Below, piece after piece: positions 1-12,547 of a stretch of 64,000 nucleotides of DNA (within the stretch, counting starts at the first letter, position 1; each line of letters starts with the position of its first letter). Location of the stretch: assembly GCF_023898315.1 (NCBI RefSeq), contig NC_064616.1, positions 541,933,602 through 541,997,601 on the forward strand, given 5' to 3'. Both the position numbers and the translations under genes were made by a program. Below the pieces are notes generated by a model. It worked only from the letters and a program-made list of their open reading frames with translations. It was not told the DNA's origin and made no database searches. This DNA is from Schistocerca nitens. Lineage: Eukaryota; Arthropoda; Insecta; Orthoptera; Acrididae.

Positions 1-1290
1 TTGCACACGACATCATTTACTATCAAGCTAGTTACATCAGCAAATAGAAATATTTTAGAATTGCCTGTAATACTAGAGTGCATATCATTTATATAAAAAG
101 GAAACAGGAGTGGCCCCAACACTGTTCATTGGGGCACCCTCATTTGACTGTACTAAACTGAGATCCCACATCACAGCCATTCTCAACACTGTGGGTAATG
201 ACCTTTTTCTGTTTGCTGTTAAAATAACAGATGAAGCAATTGTGAGCCACTCCCCGTATTCTGTAATGGTCTATCGTCTGGAGCCGTATTTTGTGATCAA
301 TAGAATGAAACGTCTTAGTTAAATAAAAAAAATGCCTGTCGTTCAGAACCTTTTGTTTAATCCATCCAGTATGTCGCTGAGAGAAGGGAATAGAGTATTT
401 TCTGTTATTAAACGACTTCTAAAGCTGAACTGTACATCTGATAGCAAATTATGTAACATAAAATGATCAATTGTCGTCACGTACACAGCTTTTTCAATAA
501 CTTTAGCAAACACTGATGGGATTGAAATAGGTCTAAAACTGTCTACATTATTCCTTTCTCCCTTTTCATAATGCAGCTTTACTACTGAGTACTTTAATCG
601 TTCAGGGAACTAACCATTCTTAAAGGAAAAATTACAAATATGGCTAAGTACAGGGCTAATATGTGCAGCACAGTACTTTCATATCATGCTAGGCACTCCA
701 TCATATCCATGAGAGTCCTTAGTTTTCAGTGATTTAATTACTGACTCAATCTCCCCATCATAAGTATCACAGAGGAGTATTTCAGACATCAGTCTCGGAA
801 TGGTATTTCCCTGTAGGAACTACGTTTTTATTTAATTCACTAGAAAACCTCAGAAAGTGATTGTTAAATACTGTACATGTGTCTATCAGTAACAGAAATG
901 TTTTTACTACGAACTGACTTTATATCGTCGACCTTGTGCTGCTGACCAGCCATTTCCTTCACAACATACCACATGGTTTTAATTTTATATTCTATTTGCG
1001 TACCAAATACTCTTTGCTTTCATAATAACATTTTTAAGCAACTTACAACACTGTTTGTATTGGACTACTGAAGCTTGATTTTAACTTCCTCAAACATTTT
1101 GATATAATTACCGTTTTTTTCTACATGATATCCTTATCCCACTAGTCAGTCACCCAAGCTGCCTTTTACTTTTAGTACTGCGTTTTGAACGTTCTAATGG
1201 AAAGCAACTCTCAGAGAGAAAAAGAAATGTGTTAAGGAAAGCATTGGATTCGTCATCTATGTTATCGGGACTATAAACATCCTGCAACTC
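1..1290 (-). pseudogene. Non-LTR retrotransposon reverse transcriptase relic (Jockey/CR1-like), broken
   Basis: Read on the minus strand, this stretch keeps most blocks of a LINE reverse transcriptase, but with many stops and frameshifts. From N to C one sees the pre-palm block 'LKYSVVKLHYEKGERN' with 'SFRPISI' (about 620-500), the block around 'IDHKIRLQTIDHYRIRGVAHN' in short pieces (about 310-230), 'VLGPLLF' preceded by 'VPQ' with a stop replacing the usual Gly (about 140-110), and the catalytic region near 'LFADVTS' (about 40-10), where family members have ADD. The 3' part of the ORF runs off the window. Loss of the second catalytic Asp and the stops show it is inactive. Such an enzyme would copy its RNA at a nicked chromosomal target. 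The clade is inferred from the RT blocks only; no endonuclease domain is readable upstream. Confidence 0.85.
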
Positions 1291-2979
1291 TTGTTCCTTA
1301 ACGAGGTATAAAAAACTCTCTATTGCCGTTGGATTAACTCCCCTACATAGTTTGTATGTATATATGTGTGAGATTATTTTGGGTACAAAAGCCTTTTAGT
1401 ATTAAAATTTGTTCATCATTGTTTGAAACGCATATTACACTTTTACTAACATAATGCCCATCCAGTAATGAAGAATAAATAAAAATGTTGTCTATAGCTG
1501 TACGACTGTTCCCCAGCACCCTAGCTGGAAAAAATATAGACTGCATCGGATCATATTAGATTAAGAGAGCTGTCAACATCGTTTTTCTTCCACAGTCTCC
1601 AGTGCTAAACACTCACCTTAAGATGGCTGAATTGTTGTCAGCTGCAATATCTTGGCAAGAAGTCATCGTTATCGGACTGAAGTCCCTAAACTTCATGGAA
1701 TATCTTAGCTGTTGCCTGACAACAGAAAAGACACGAGAGATGCATGACCGATGTTTCGAAACATATGTGGCATCATCAGCACAGCCGTTCAAAATACTTC
1801 AGGGAGTCAGAAAAAGTTTCATCCGTCCCGAAGAAACTGAGACAGCTGTGAATGGTTATAGTGTGAATCAGAAACGTATGTACTATGTAATGTGATAAGT
1901 GTTAAGTGTGCGATGTTGCATAGTTTAAACGTTATGTGCGTAAACAAATCTGAGGAACATGTGTGCACCATCTACAAACATGTCTCTGTTGATGGAGAGA
2001 CTAAAGTTCTAAATACCAATTTAAGAGAGGAGTAAATACTAGCCATAGAAATGAGCATTTTCTGTTGAATAGTAAGAAAGTTTGTTGCCGGGCTGGGAGA
2101 TATTGCACTTCACTGGTCATTATTCGAGAGTATAACAAGTCATATAGCTTTCATACTTGTTGCTGAATCACACAAATAACGGCTTCTGGTATCCTACATA
2201 GTGCAAAGCTACATGACAGAGTATCTAATAAATAATCGAAAGATACCAAAAAGGATTTACAGTTGCAAGCTCTAAAAACACTAAGGCCTTCAGAGGTCTC
2301 AGAAACTAAGCTTATCCGTGGATATGAAGCGCAAACAGTGTGTCAGCACCATAGACCTTGTGTTATATTTTTTACAGGATGAACCAATAGTGAGATCTGA
2401 ATGAATTCAAATGGTGAAGGATTGTAATAGTCCATGAGGTCAAGTACAACATCACCAAAACTTGGTAGGAGCTAATCGATTGCCATTATTCGTTCCAACA
2501 CGACGTATTCTATCCAAAATTTCTTCCTCCATGAACCTACGAAAACGAATCAAAGTTGTTAGGTGTCATTATGAAACAACCTCCTTGAATCCATTTGCCC
2601 ACCTGAAGTGAGCAATGTGCAGAACCGTAAGGCGCTCTGCTTAATTCAACATATTATTATGAAACATATCAAAGAACACCTGATGGTACAGTCGACAGCA
2701 AAAAAAGTGGGTCACTGCCGAATACAACCAACATAAGGTAGCTGTGTGGCAGGTTCTCTAAACAACAAAACCCTGTGGGGTACAGTCGTTTGACTACACA
2801 CAATGGCTACCGTAAGAGACTACAAGAGACCAAAGGTCTTTAGGGCAGTCAAGCGTCAACTAATATCGTCATACAAAACATATTAGAAAACACGTTCTTA
2901 TCGATGGGACACCCCATAACACCCATAAACCAACCTTCATTACAAGAAGTGACATTCCAGAAGTTCTGAGAAAACGGAT
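1291..2979. other. AT-rich stretch without recognisable gene
   Basis: No coding signal, tRNA-like head or terminal repeat that I can assign. An open frame of 97 codons at 1602-1895 (+) has no recognisable domain. A segment at about 2690-2830 contains 'ggtacagtcgtttgactac', also present near 16.35 kb, so at least this part belongs to the dispersed B-box repeat family described at 2980 and 16236. Confidence 0.4.
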
Positions 2980-4245
2980 TACTTTGCATATATCGTACAG
3001 TAATCCTTAGGCAAAATGAAATACTTGAGACAATATATGGAGTTACAAAGCTGTACGGCAATTGGAAAAAAGTTTTTCGCTCTCGAAAAGGTTTTCCGTC
3101 CACATGCTGAACGTCACTCAACGGCGAGTGGCTCTGGAAACTGGATATTGGACGAACCAGTAAGAAAACACAATTGACGGCAACAATCACTCTACAGATA
3201 TCTCAACATTAACAGCGAATCACCAGTAATATCACTGTTCTAGTAACACATCAGCAGCTACGTGTACAAAAACCTGATCTTTAAATGACATGACCAACGT
3301 CGTCGTTCTGGACCTGGATTCAAACCAATCACCTATAGTCATTGCTAACTAAGCTAAGCTTTGTTTGTGCCTTATTGAGATTCTATTACTAGGCGTAAAG
3401 AGACGTGAAAAATAGACGTTGGCACCAGTATCAGTTATCAATGCAGATCTTGAAAAAAATCACGAAAATGTTTTACTCAACTGGGAATCCTGTCATAACA
3501 GTTACCCTCCTGGAACTACCCCCAACGACGTTTCATACGGTGTCATTCACAAAGATCAAGGTATGCACATGTTTTAAATTGAAATGCCATCATGTAAAGC
3601 TTATGACAGGGATGCCAACCCAGCACCTAATCGGATTGTTAACGAAGTGCGTAAAATCAGAAGGTAAATATCAAACGTTTTCACCAACAGCGAGATGTTG
3701 TTATCTTAAATGACCATATCGAATTCTTTTCAACAATAGCTAGGAGTGGCATGTCAGTACTTTTAGTGATGTGTTGGAAAATACTGTGCTGGCCAGAAGC
3801 TGAATCCACAACATATCGTCACTGGTGATCACAAAGAACACAATGTCAAACCCAAATCCATTTTCGCCAGTAGGATGGAGAGGATTGTTTGAACTTGAAA
3901 AGATGTAAGGAAACATTTGATCTTGTAATGTTGTGATAAAAAGCGCATCATGTGTCAGTGAGTTGAAACGAACACCTTACAGCTGACAACGAACGAAGAG
4001 ACGTTGAAAATGCAACTATTTTTCACTAGTAGTTCGGAGTGCACAGGAAATGAACTGAGATGAAATAATGGATATTTTGTGCTGATAAGGGTTCGAAACC
4101 AGATAGGTACCTTTCGGGGAGGCCTAAAAGGGTTTGCAGTCTTGGGGAACACAGTGAAATCGAGCTCGAATCCCAGTCCAGCACCACAATTTTCAACGTC
4201 TCAGTTTCAAATAAATTAAGAACCTTCTGAACTTACATGGCCATT
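2980..4245 (-). repeat. Dispersed repeat with tRNA B-box-like motifs, copy 1
   Basis: The segment from about 2980 to 3560 is an inverted copy of 7475-8010: shared words include 'tgctgaacgtc', 'catgaccaacgtc' and 'caccagtatcagttatcaat'. It continues to about 4245 with further B-box-like words, for example 'gggttcgaaacc' at 4088-4099 and 'gctcgaatccc' at 4164-4174, followed by 'acaattttcaacgtc'. No open frame has a recognisable domain. This looks like a non-coding transposable-element family with internal sub-repeats. The class is not determined. Confidence 0.55.
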
Positions 4246-5316
4246 GGTTCATTAAATGAAATACGTTCTCTAGTTTACGATGGCTTGCTGGTGACAGAGT
4301 CTCTGTCTTCCGGGGTTTCCCAATCTATCACAGCTCAAACGAATGCCGCTCTGTCCCAATCGGCAGCGAAGGGATGTTATCTTTACTGCGGATATTGAAC
4401 TAGGAGCTTACTGGCGTTCTGCACTAGGCGTTACTAGGGGTGAAGGAGAGTTACTTGAGTGAATAAAAATTCTACGCCTGACGTGAGATGTGAACCTACA
4501 CGTTTTACACATCAATACAAGATTAATCCAACAGACCACAGAACCCCCGCCAAACACATAAATATGAATTGAAGAGTATTCATTTAGATGTAGATGCAGA
4601 TGTCAAGGGACGGGTAACAGGAAGGAGGGCGGGATCTGGGAATGGACAGAAGTGCAGAAGTGCAAAATATATGCGTGAAATATTTGCAAAGTATTGCTTA
4701 CTTAGATGTGTGCCACAGTTCGATTTATCCTAGGACCGAGAGATAAGGAAGGACTGTTTTCAGTACGAAGAATGGGTTATAGGGAAGGGGAGACAAAAGA
4801 GTACGGTTTCATAGGTGCTGAGAGGAATGATAGATAGTAAAGACAGTAGCAATTAAAAGAGAAAACGTAGCGTCAATGGAAACCGCTAGATTTGTTTATA
4901 ATGTTTAGGGGGAATGGAATAGATGGGCAGTTGCGGCGATAGTCTCACACAGAGTGTAAGAGAGTATAGAGGAGATACTAACAACGATTAAACGTAATAT
5001 GAAATCGTTTGCGTATTGTGTGGAGGACGGAGGCTGTATTCATGGATAGGGGGGAAGAGAAAGATGTATCTGAAATGTATCTATGACAGAGTCAATCTAC
5101 TCAGATTAGTTTGTAAATATCTAGACACAGTATAAATGAAATCAAAATAGAACATTTAACAAAATGTATATTCAAAAGAAACCCACTTGAATTAAAAAGG
5201 CAACTCAATGGAAAACTAACCCACATTGTACCTTTTCTGTTGCCACGCTATCTTCCACTAGCTCCCAATGAGGAAAAATCACGAAAAAGAAGACTTAACA
5301 AAACATTTGAAGAACT
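4246..5316. other. No recognisable feature
   Basis: About 1 kb between the dispersed repeat and the Tc1 pseudogene. It is purine-rich on the plus strand between 4600 and 5100 and has no long open frame, SINE head or terminal repeat that I can identify. Confidence 0.4.
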
Positions 5317-6296
5317 CTAATATTTTATCCAGTGCCCTTCATTATTTTGTACTTCTATCATGCGTCTTGGCATAGAATGTACAAGCCGTAGGACGTGACA
5401 GCCTGAAGAAGCAACGTCCTCCCAAGCTTCCAGGACGCAGTCCCAAAGAGCGTCCGCAATAGTTGGTTAGTTTCGTGCTCAGCTCTCTGTTAATGTTCTG
5501 GCGACCTCAGCCCATATGTTTTCCATGGGGTTCGAATCAGCCGCCCTTGGCGGACAGTCCATGACGTAGACTCCAATCCTGGAGAGTCGCTGCTGAACAA
5601 ATGCAGACTTCTGAAAGGGACAATGGTCCTCTTGCAATGTGACGTCTCCTTCTGCGTACAGCATTCGCACTGACGGAAGCATCACATATTCCAATATGTG
5701 GGCATACTGCACACTGTCCAGAGTTCCTTCTACCCTGTGAAGAATTCCCGCCCTTCTCGCAGAATTCCAACCCCAGCACGTAGCAGATAGCCGGCCACTT
5801 CTACTCGTCGTGGTTACATATTCGCGTCGATGGCGAGTCTCTTGCGGCCTGCAAACGATTCGTGGACCGACGTTACTGGTGGAAAACACCTTCTCATCAG
5901 TGAAAATGACGTTGTCCCACGACGCCCTCAGATGAAGCTCCGCAGATGCTAGCCGGTATAAGACGTTGTCTTCGCTGAGCTCTTGTTTCACGGCGGATCT
6001 ACGTGCATGCAGTCCAGCGTCCCTCAGCCTTCGGCGAATCGTGTCACTGGACCCGGTAAAGTTGGTCTGCCGCCGCGACTGCTTCGCGATCAGAAAGGGA
6101 TTTTCTCTGCTCCTAGACACTAGATCCCTGTCTTCCTGCTGTGAGCTTACTCTCTTCCTGGCTGAGCCAGGAGCCCTGTTGGTGGTGCCTCATTCAAGGC
6201 AGATCCTCCACCATCTCGTTGCAATGGTATGGATCATCATCCTTCTTCAATGAGAGCGACGACTCTATCTTGAATAGACCTCTTCCAGTGAGCCAT
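5317..6296 (-). pseudogene. Tc1-like DD34E transposase, complete length but broken
   Basis: A cut-and-paste transposase of the IS630/Tc1/mariner superfamily. The conceptual N-terminus 'MAHWKRSIQDRVVALIEEG' starts at 6296, after which the frame is broken by a stop and indels between about 6240 and 6150. The long open part (6120-5479) carries the HTH-linker region 'SSDTIRRRLRDAGL', the first catalytic Asp in 'VIFTDEKVF', the second in 'QEDHCP', and the Glu in 'NPMENIW' exactly 34 residues after the second Asp, which is the Tc1-type DD34E spacing. The C-terminal tail is still readable past two in-frame stops near 5479-5460, through 'LHSMPRRMIEV'-like sequence (here 'VHSMPRRMIEV') to the natural stop at 5317-5319. 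The catalytic triad survives, but stops and frameshifts make it non-functional. I did not find clear terminal inverted repeats. Confidence 0.9.
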
Positions 6297-6329
6297 TACG
6301 GCAGACAGCCTGATGTGTATTTCTGATTG

Positions 6330-6600
6330 CCGCACTGATTCTGATGCCAGGAGAGGAGGTAAACATAATTACGTCAATTGGAGCGGCAGAGGCAGAGGCA
6401 TGCGGCGCAGCCGTGCTGCCTCCTCCCGGGCTGTTGGTCCACCAACGCCACCGCCAGCTCGCTCACTTCCGTCTCGCCTCGGCCAGCCTTCTGGCCCGTA
6501 GCTCGCGACCAGCGGCTAGTACAGACCCGGGCCGCCAGGCCACGATCACCCCTCGAAGGATCAAAAGTTACACCTAACCTACCCAAGTCTGTAGTATAAA
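6330..6600. other. Short GC-rich island of unknown nature
   Basis: About 200 bp (6375-6565) is strongly GC- and CpG-rich in an AT-rich neighbourhood, and contains the palindrome 'ttggtccaccaa' near 6434. Open frames occur in several frames on both strands, as expected from low AT content, and none has a recognisable domain. It lies just upstream of the Tc1 pseudogene start, so it could be that element's 5' region, part of another repeat, or a decayed CpG island. Confidence 0.35.
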
Positions 6601-7149
6601 CTAACGCTGCTACAGCTATTATGCTATAACATGTGCAGGCAGACATACAGTTGGAGATTCATTCAAATATTTGACGAACAATAAATTCAAAAATACATTC
6701 ATTTTAAACATAGCTACCACAAAATATTTCACCTAGTTAGCAATAGCATAACGCAGGAAACTATTCCTTCTTGTAATCGCTATGCATTACATGTAGCCTT
6801 AACAAACGTGTGTTCAACCACGACAACTAAGCGGAATGTAAAAGTAAACAGGTTTGGTGGCAGTTTCTCCAAATAATAGTATATAATACACGATTTGTGC
6901 ACTTATAACATGTACTCAGCGTCTCTGAAACAATACGTGCTGCACAACGGAAATTAGTTTCTGCTGAGGCATTTCATTTACATCTCAATGATACACAACT
7001 ACTAGAGAACATTGCTCTTTACGGCATTCAATCCACTTGTAAATTAACACAATGATATCGCAGATATTAGGCAACACGTTATTACGGATGAGAAAGGCCT
7101 TAAGGTTTGCTACTAAACATGCTACTCCTAGCTACTACTGAATAAGAAT
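6601..7149. other. AT-rich stretch, mostly unassigned
   Basis: No gene. The word 'ggcaacacgttat' near 7071-7083 also occurs near 16451, which suggests that the right half belongs to the B-box repeat family. Confidence 0.35.
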
Positions 7150-8010
7150 TTCATTACGAACGTGTCTTCATAGCCATTTCTAGTTAAACGGGCGCACATC
7201 TCGCTATTGGTGGACCAACAATGGATATTTCTCGTCTGTTCCTGGTTAGACAACGACGGCGGTAGGCGTCGGGTTCGAATCCCGGTCGGGCAATACAACT
7301 TCAGTCGTCATTTAAGGCTCCTACCTCACTACTGGTGACAAACTGTGATATCTACATACTGATTTTACGAACTTATTCAACAATCCGATTAGATGCTGTT
7401 TTCGCATCCTTGTCACCAGCATTACATGATGGCACTTCAATTTTAAACATGTGCATCCTTTGTTCCTTGACAATGCAACAATATACAACGTCTTTCGAGG
7501 TTAATTACCAAGACGGTAATTGTCATGTTAGGGTTCCTGGTTTCGTACAAACATTATCGTCATTTACGTTCAAGTTGAGAATTGATAACTGATACTGGTG
7601 CAAACGTCAATATTTGACGTCTCTTTCTGCCTTGTGATCGCGTCTCGATAAGGCACAAAGCTTTGCTTGGTTAACAATGGCCATACGTTCTAGGTTTGCA
7701 TCCGGATCCAGAACGAAGACGTTGGTCATGTCATTTAAAGTACAACTTTGTGTATAAGTAACTGTCGATGAGTAATGTGAACAATGATATTACTTGTGAT
7801 TCGCTGTTAATGTTGGGATTTCCGTAGAGTGCTTGCCGCTGTTAATCACGTTTTCTTTTAACTGTTTAGTATTACATAAAGTTGATGCGAAACCACTCCC
7901 TGTTGAACGTAGAACGACGTTCAGCATGTGTTGAGTAATCCTTTTAGACAGCAAAGAACTTGTTTCCAATTGCCATACAACTTTATAAATCCGTATACTG
8001 TTTCAAATAT
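7150..8010 (+). repeat. Dispersed repeat with tRNA B-box-like motifs, copy 2 (inverted to copy 1)
   Basis: It carries an excellent pol III B-box-like word, 'gggttcgaatccc', at 7271-7283, followed by 'cgtcatttaa', and a degenerate one at 7693-7705 followed by 'cgaagacgttggtcatgtca'. The segment 7475-8010 is the reverse complement of about 2980-3560. No A-box or cloverleaf is visible, so it is not a tRNA gene. The alternation of a B-box-like word with 'cgtcattt' suggests a tandem sub-unit structure, clearer in the copy at 17.0-17.6 kb. Confidence 0.6.
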
Positions 8011-8337
8011 TTAATTGTTTACTGAACGATTTATGAGACAAAATTAATTGTCCCATAACGTATGAAATATCAATTATTGTAATTAAGTTTAGTTTACAAA
8101 CATTAAGGACTGTCTGATCTCTTCTGTACTATCGTAATGTTACTTTTTATCTGGACGGACTGTCGTAAATACCGGTGTTCTCTAGTAGTCTCTAGTGGTA
8201 CCAATTAAGTATCTTACAACGACTGTACTGTGGAGAGTTGCGACGATGTGCAACACAGATATGCTATGTTGGTTGCATACATTCCAGTGCAGCCTACAAG
8301 TTGGAATTCAGCCCTTCCTTCCATATCTCAATCACTG

Positions 8338-8587
8338 GTTCAAATGGCTCTGAGCACTATGGGACTTAACAGCTGAGGTCATCAGTTCAAATGGTTCAAA
8401 TGGCTCTAAGCACTATGGTACTTAACTTCTGAGGTCATCAGTCCCCTAGAACTTAGAACTATTTAAACCTAACTAACCTAAGTACGTAACATACATCCGT
8501 GCCCGAGGCAAGATTCGAACCTGTGACGGTAGCGGTCACGCGGTTCCAGACTGAATCACCTAGAACCGCTCGGCCACTCCCGCCGGC
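8338..8587 (-). mobile_element. tRNA-derived SINE, Leu-like head, with internal partial tail duplication
   Basis: The tRNA-like head is at the right end on the minus strand (complement of 'gccgagcggttctagg'), with A- and B-box regions, and the tail 'ggttcaaatggctctgagc' is at the left end. The tail start occurs twice (about 8338 and 8391), so the element has a partial tandem duplication or a nested tail fragment. It is flanked by an imperfect 14-bp target duplication, 'tatctcaatcactg' at 8324-8337 and 'tatgtcaatcactg' at 8588-8601, showing target-primed integration. Confidence 0.92.
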
Positions 8588-8818
8588 TATGTCAATCACT
8601 GAATAGGCTGTGAAGTAAATAAAAAGGCTGTCTATAATGTAAGTTACGTAATGCTGGGGTAAAGCGAAAACGTTTTAAAAGCAATTTCGCACTTACAGTC
8701 CCCTGTGAGCTGCTTTATCTCATAAAACTGACCTAGGTATTAATGTTAGAACTTGAGGGACGTTAGCGGCTCATATTAATCTTCCTCCAGAGTCCTACAT
8801 GTCTATGTTCCCTTGACA

Positions 8819-9054
8819 CTCATACAGGCAGCAACAACTGTGTTTTTGGTTGCGAAGCCGGCCGGAGTGGCCGTGTGGTTCGAGGCGTTACAGTCTGGAA
8901 TCGCGCGAACGCTACGGTCGCAGGTTCGAATCCAGCCTCTGGCATGGGGGTGTGTGATGTCCTTAGATTAGTTAGGTTTAAGTAGTTCTAAGTTCTAGGG
9001 GCTGATGACATCAGAAGTGAAGTCCCATAGTGCTCAGAGCCATTTGAACCTTTG
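8819..9054 (+). mobile_element. tRNA-derived SINE inserted in Gypsy pol, with extra 5' sequence
   Basis: The head 'gccggccggagtggccg' starts at about 8859 and the tail ends at about 9051. Comparing this locus with the inverted Gypsy copy at 39.2 kb, the interrupted pol sequence appears to resume at 'ttgacac' (8812-8818), matched by 'ttgacac' right of the SINE (about 9053-9059). If that target duplication is correct, about 40 bp precede the tRNA head inside the insertion, which is unusual for a SINE. Confidence 0.85.
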
Positions 9055-10540
9055 ACACATATATAATAGAGAAATCAAATTCCTGCAAATAGGCTACCCA
9101 GTGGGTTAACATATTACAGGTCAGCCTGGCTGTGAAAAGGAATTCTAATCTGTGGATAGCCTCATCTTTCATCCAAACAAGGAGTACCGGATGTTTTTAA
9201 ACTGCCAAACACGTCTAAGGCCTCGAGCTTGGTCATGTGAGAATATTTCTCACTTTTCATCAGTACTGTTCCTCATAACGTAAAAATCAGCCTAGAGGTC
9301 AGGATGTGCTAATACTGGTGCATTTATTAGTGATCCTGACTGTGCTTGAAACTCATTCTCAGCTAGTTCGTCCCAAATCCACGGCGTCTGTTTTCCTGTC
9401 AGTGCATAGAGTCTTAGCGCTGCTAAAGAATCTATTTTTATGAATTTCTTGCAAAAACTGACGACATCAAGGAACCCTGTAAAGTGTCTGTGGCGTAGGA
9501 AACTGGGTAGCGGGTTGTAATTTCTCTGGGGTAGGTTTGATAATTTCTGCCATTGCAAAGTGTGTGTTCCAAAAGCTCTACTTGTATTGCGCCGAAAATG
9601 ATTTTTCCAGGTTGACAAGTACTCCATGATTTTTCAATGCACTGAGCAACACATTAAAGGGTCCTTCCAAGTTCCCTTAGCGATTATGAGGCGATTGACG
9701 TAGCATGTGATATCTCCCATCTCCCGTTACGAGCTCGTCAAGAAGACCATTAAGTCTGTGGATGAATTATGCATAAAATATTTTTACGCCAAAGGGTAAC
9801 CGGCGAAATTTGTAGCTATGGAGTGAGTTTATGACGCCATGTGCTTCAGGATAGGTGTAACTCACGTTGCCAGGAACTTAACTAAATGTCTATTGACGAA
9901 AAAACCTTAATCTATGGAACCTATGTAACAGTTCTTCTGGCGTTTTGGGGTCTGTCGATTTACTAAGTTATTACTGTATTGATTTGTCTGGAATCCAGTA
10001 CTAAGCTGACCAATCCACCCTCTCAACGACTCGTAACGGACTACTATACATAGACACTGCATATTCAATGATCCTTTCTCGTAATATTCCCGATATTTTC
10101 TGATGCCCTTTTGCTCGGTGAGCTAATGGGATAGCGTTCAGAGTAACAAAGAATGTTTGATGTTCTTTGGCTCTCATTAACACGTACTGAAAGTTGTCGG
10201 TTGCGCATGTCTTCGGCACGAATACATCGCGATTTTCATGCAGGATTGTGCGTAGTACTTCTGTCTTCTGCTCCTATGTTCATAATCCGATTTACCCGTT
10301 CGTGGATGATAAGCTCAGTTTCACTTTTCATTTACTGTTCCTCAGTCCTCGAATCGTCATCCTCTTCTTTCTACCCATAATTATTCTCAGGCTGTCTTTT
10401 ATGACAGCCAACACACTGATGCAAACAACCTGCCAGACTCTGTGACCGAATAGCTTGTTCCTCAAATCACAGTTGTACCTTTCCTGCTCTTTGCATGGTA
10501 ACTTCGCCACATCCCAGGTCAGGGAATCCAGCATAGTCAC
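9055..10540 (-). pseudogene. Gypsy pol pseudogene: RT and start of RNase H
   Basis: Reverse transcriptase of a Ty3/Gypsy element; the enzyme would make cDNA in the particle. Readable blocks on the minus strand, from right to left: 'RERIIEYAVSMYSSPLRVVE' (about 10110-10030), the region matching 'LDSRQINTV' (about 10000-9950), 'FSSID'-like and 'ESRKYTAF'-like blocks with frameshifts (about 9930-9840), and the palm motif at 9702-9691, which reads YVNR where active enzymes have YVDD. It then runs through the RT-RNase H connection 'FCKKFIKIDSLAALRLY' to 'LINAPVLAHPDL' (9292). There is an in-frame stop at 9767-9769. Both the stop and the YVNR change are shared with the inverted copy at 38.5 kb. Confidence 0.88.
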
Positions 10541-12547
10541 TCTAGGTGTCCATTACTTTTATGAGATCAGCTGCCAGTTTACAAACCACTAAGATATTTC
10601 CTGTCAACATGTGTCCTTCATACATTGATTCTAGCCTTACTTGCTTAACTCATCAGTGCTTTTTTCCATTGATAGAACCTCAAATTTTAATTTATCTCAG
10701 CGATTGCACGAGCCCCCTATGATTTGTTTTACATATATTAAATGCCATTCCTGGAATTGCAAATATTGGGGTGCCACCATCCAAAATTCTGTATAGTTCC
10801 ACATTGCGTGTTGTCACCTTCAATATAGGATGTACGTCCCTAGTCGTATTTAATTCCGTCTCCTTGGGCAAGACTTCGACGTGTCATTGTACTGGATTTC
10901 GTCGAGGAGACTGCGTCTGGTTAATGATGTGAGTGTTGAATTGGCCTTTACCACGCTCTCCAGACGTCAGTTCCTAGGAGGGATCTAATCACATTGATAG
11001 TATTTTGGGTTCAGTCCTTGTAATTAGACGATCTTTTCTATGTTGTGGTCCGACACCCACTTCCGTTTTTACCTTCAATACGTTCTCCATATTCATTATT
11101 CTCTAGTCTGTGCCATCTGCTGTTTTATGGAGCTCTCCAAGCTTCTCTGTTTATTCCAACCTCTGTAGTCGAATCCATTATTGTTTGTTCTTCCACCATT
11201 CACATCTCCATTACTTGGCACATGGTTGTTCCCGTAACCTTCATTCATCTAATGATTTCCATTTATTTAATATCTGTTCCTGTTATTATAATTATCTTCC
11301 CTCCACTAACTGTATCATTTGCGAAAGTGTCCTTCATAATCGTCCTTCCATGTGCACCTGTGCTGAGCGTTAAAAGCAAATTCAGGTTCAGGTAGCATGT
11401 TAGAGAAGGCATTATGTCAACACTGCATCTGCAAGTAGAATTTGTTGGTAATGAAGCGCAAGTGTGGCATAGGAGTGCTTGATTACTTCCCTAGTACGCA
11501 TGGCATGTCCAGCAACATATTTCTAGATCGTGAATTCTAAGAATTTTACTGCGCCCTTGAATCCTGTTACTACATAATCTTACACTGTTGTGTGTTGTTG
11601 GTTCCATGTGTAGATTTGAAATTGCTTCCTGACTATCCTTATCAGTTTGTTTAATAGTTGTACACGTTTCATTCACTACACTTTTTGCTTCGTCTGCTTT
11701 GTTTGCGGCCAGATTCACGTTTTCCTGAGATTCCTCTGCAATTTGGTAGATGTTTTTGGTTTCTATCCTTATCTATAGAATACAGTTCCTTAGACTCTCT
11801 TCCTTCTGTTTATTTTATTTCTGACCTTTTCAACCATGTCTTTAATTTCTTCTCGACCACTTATTTACTATTTTTGTCTGGTCTTTCAACTGTTCTCCTT
11901 TTGTTTTAAAAAGTCTGTTAAGACGAACTGATAACCTCCTTCCTTACTACTTCTATCTGGTGAATGTGGCGAGTCAATGTCCATTACACATAGGTTAATT
12001 TCCTGTTACTCCTTCGGATTACGTATGATTATCACTGCTTGGACATATAGTAGTACAACCTTTTTCTTAACCTCTTGCATATTCTCATCATATTCTACTC
12101 AGCTGTTCTACGAATAACAATCCTGCTCCAAAATTTCAATGCTGCCTTGCAAATCGGTGAATCCTCATATGTGGGACTGAACCCACTAGAGCTTTATCAG
12201 AACCTACTGGAAAGAAAAATACAAATTGGTAACAGGCGGCGGGCTTGGACTATGAGAAATGCACAAAAATTTGTTGCCTCTTCGTTTAGTCACCAACATG
12301 TGTGTAAAATTTATAAAACTGAAATTCAAAGTGCCCACAAATTACGATACCACTCTGCTCTCTGAAGCTGAATACTTTCCTCACAGCCGAAGATCAGTCT
12401 TACGCCTTGTCAAACAGCATGAACTGCGCAATTAACGTTACTGACTGGTATCCAGAGAACACTAAACTCAGTCCTGGCACTGAAACGCCAATTTTATGCA
12501 AAACCCTTATAAATACTTGTGCACACAGTTAAACGGATAACACGAAA

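Noticed and set aside
1602..1895. 97-codon plus-strand frame as a small gene
   Set aside because: It begins with Met but has no recognisable motif or signal peptide and lies in repeat-rich DNA. Not supportable from sequence alone.
6374..6646. Overlapping open frames of 62-90 codons on both strands in the GC-rich island
   Set aside because: Open in several frames on both strands because the island is low in AT. No domain or splice context.
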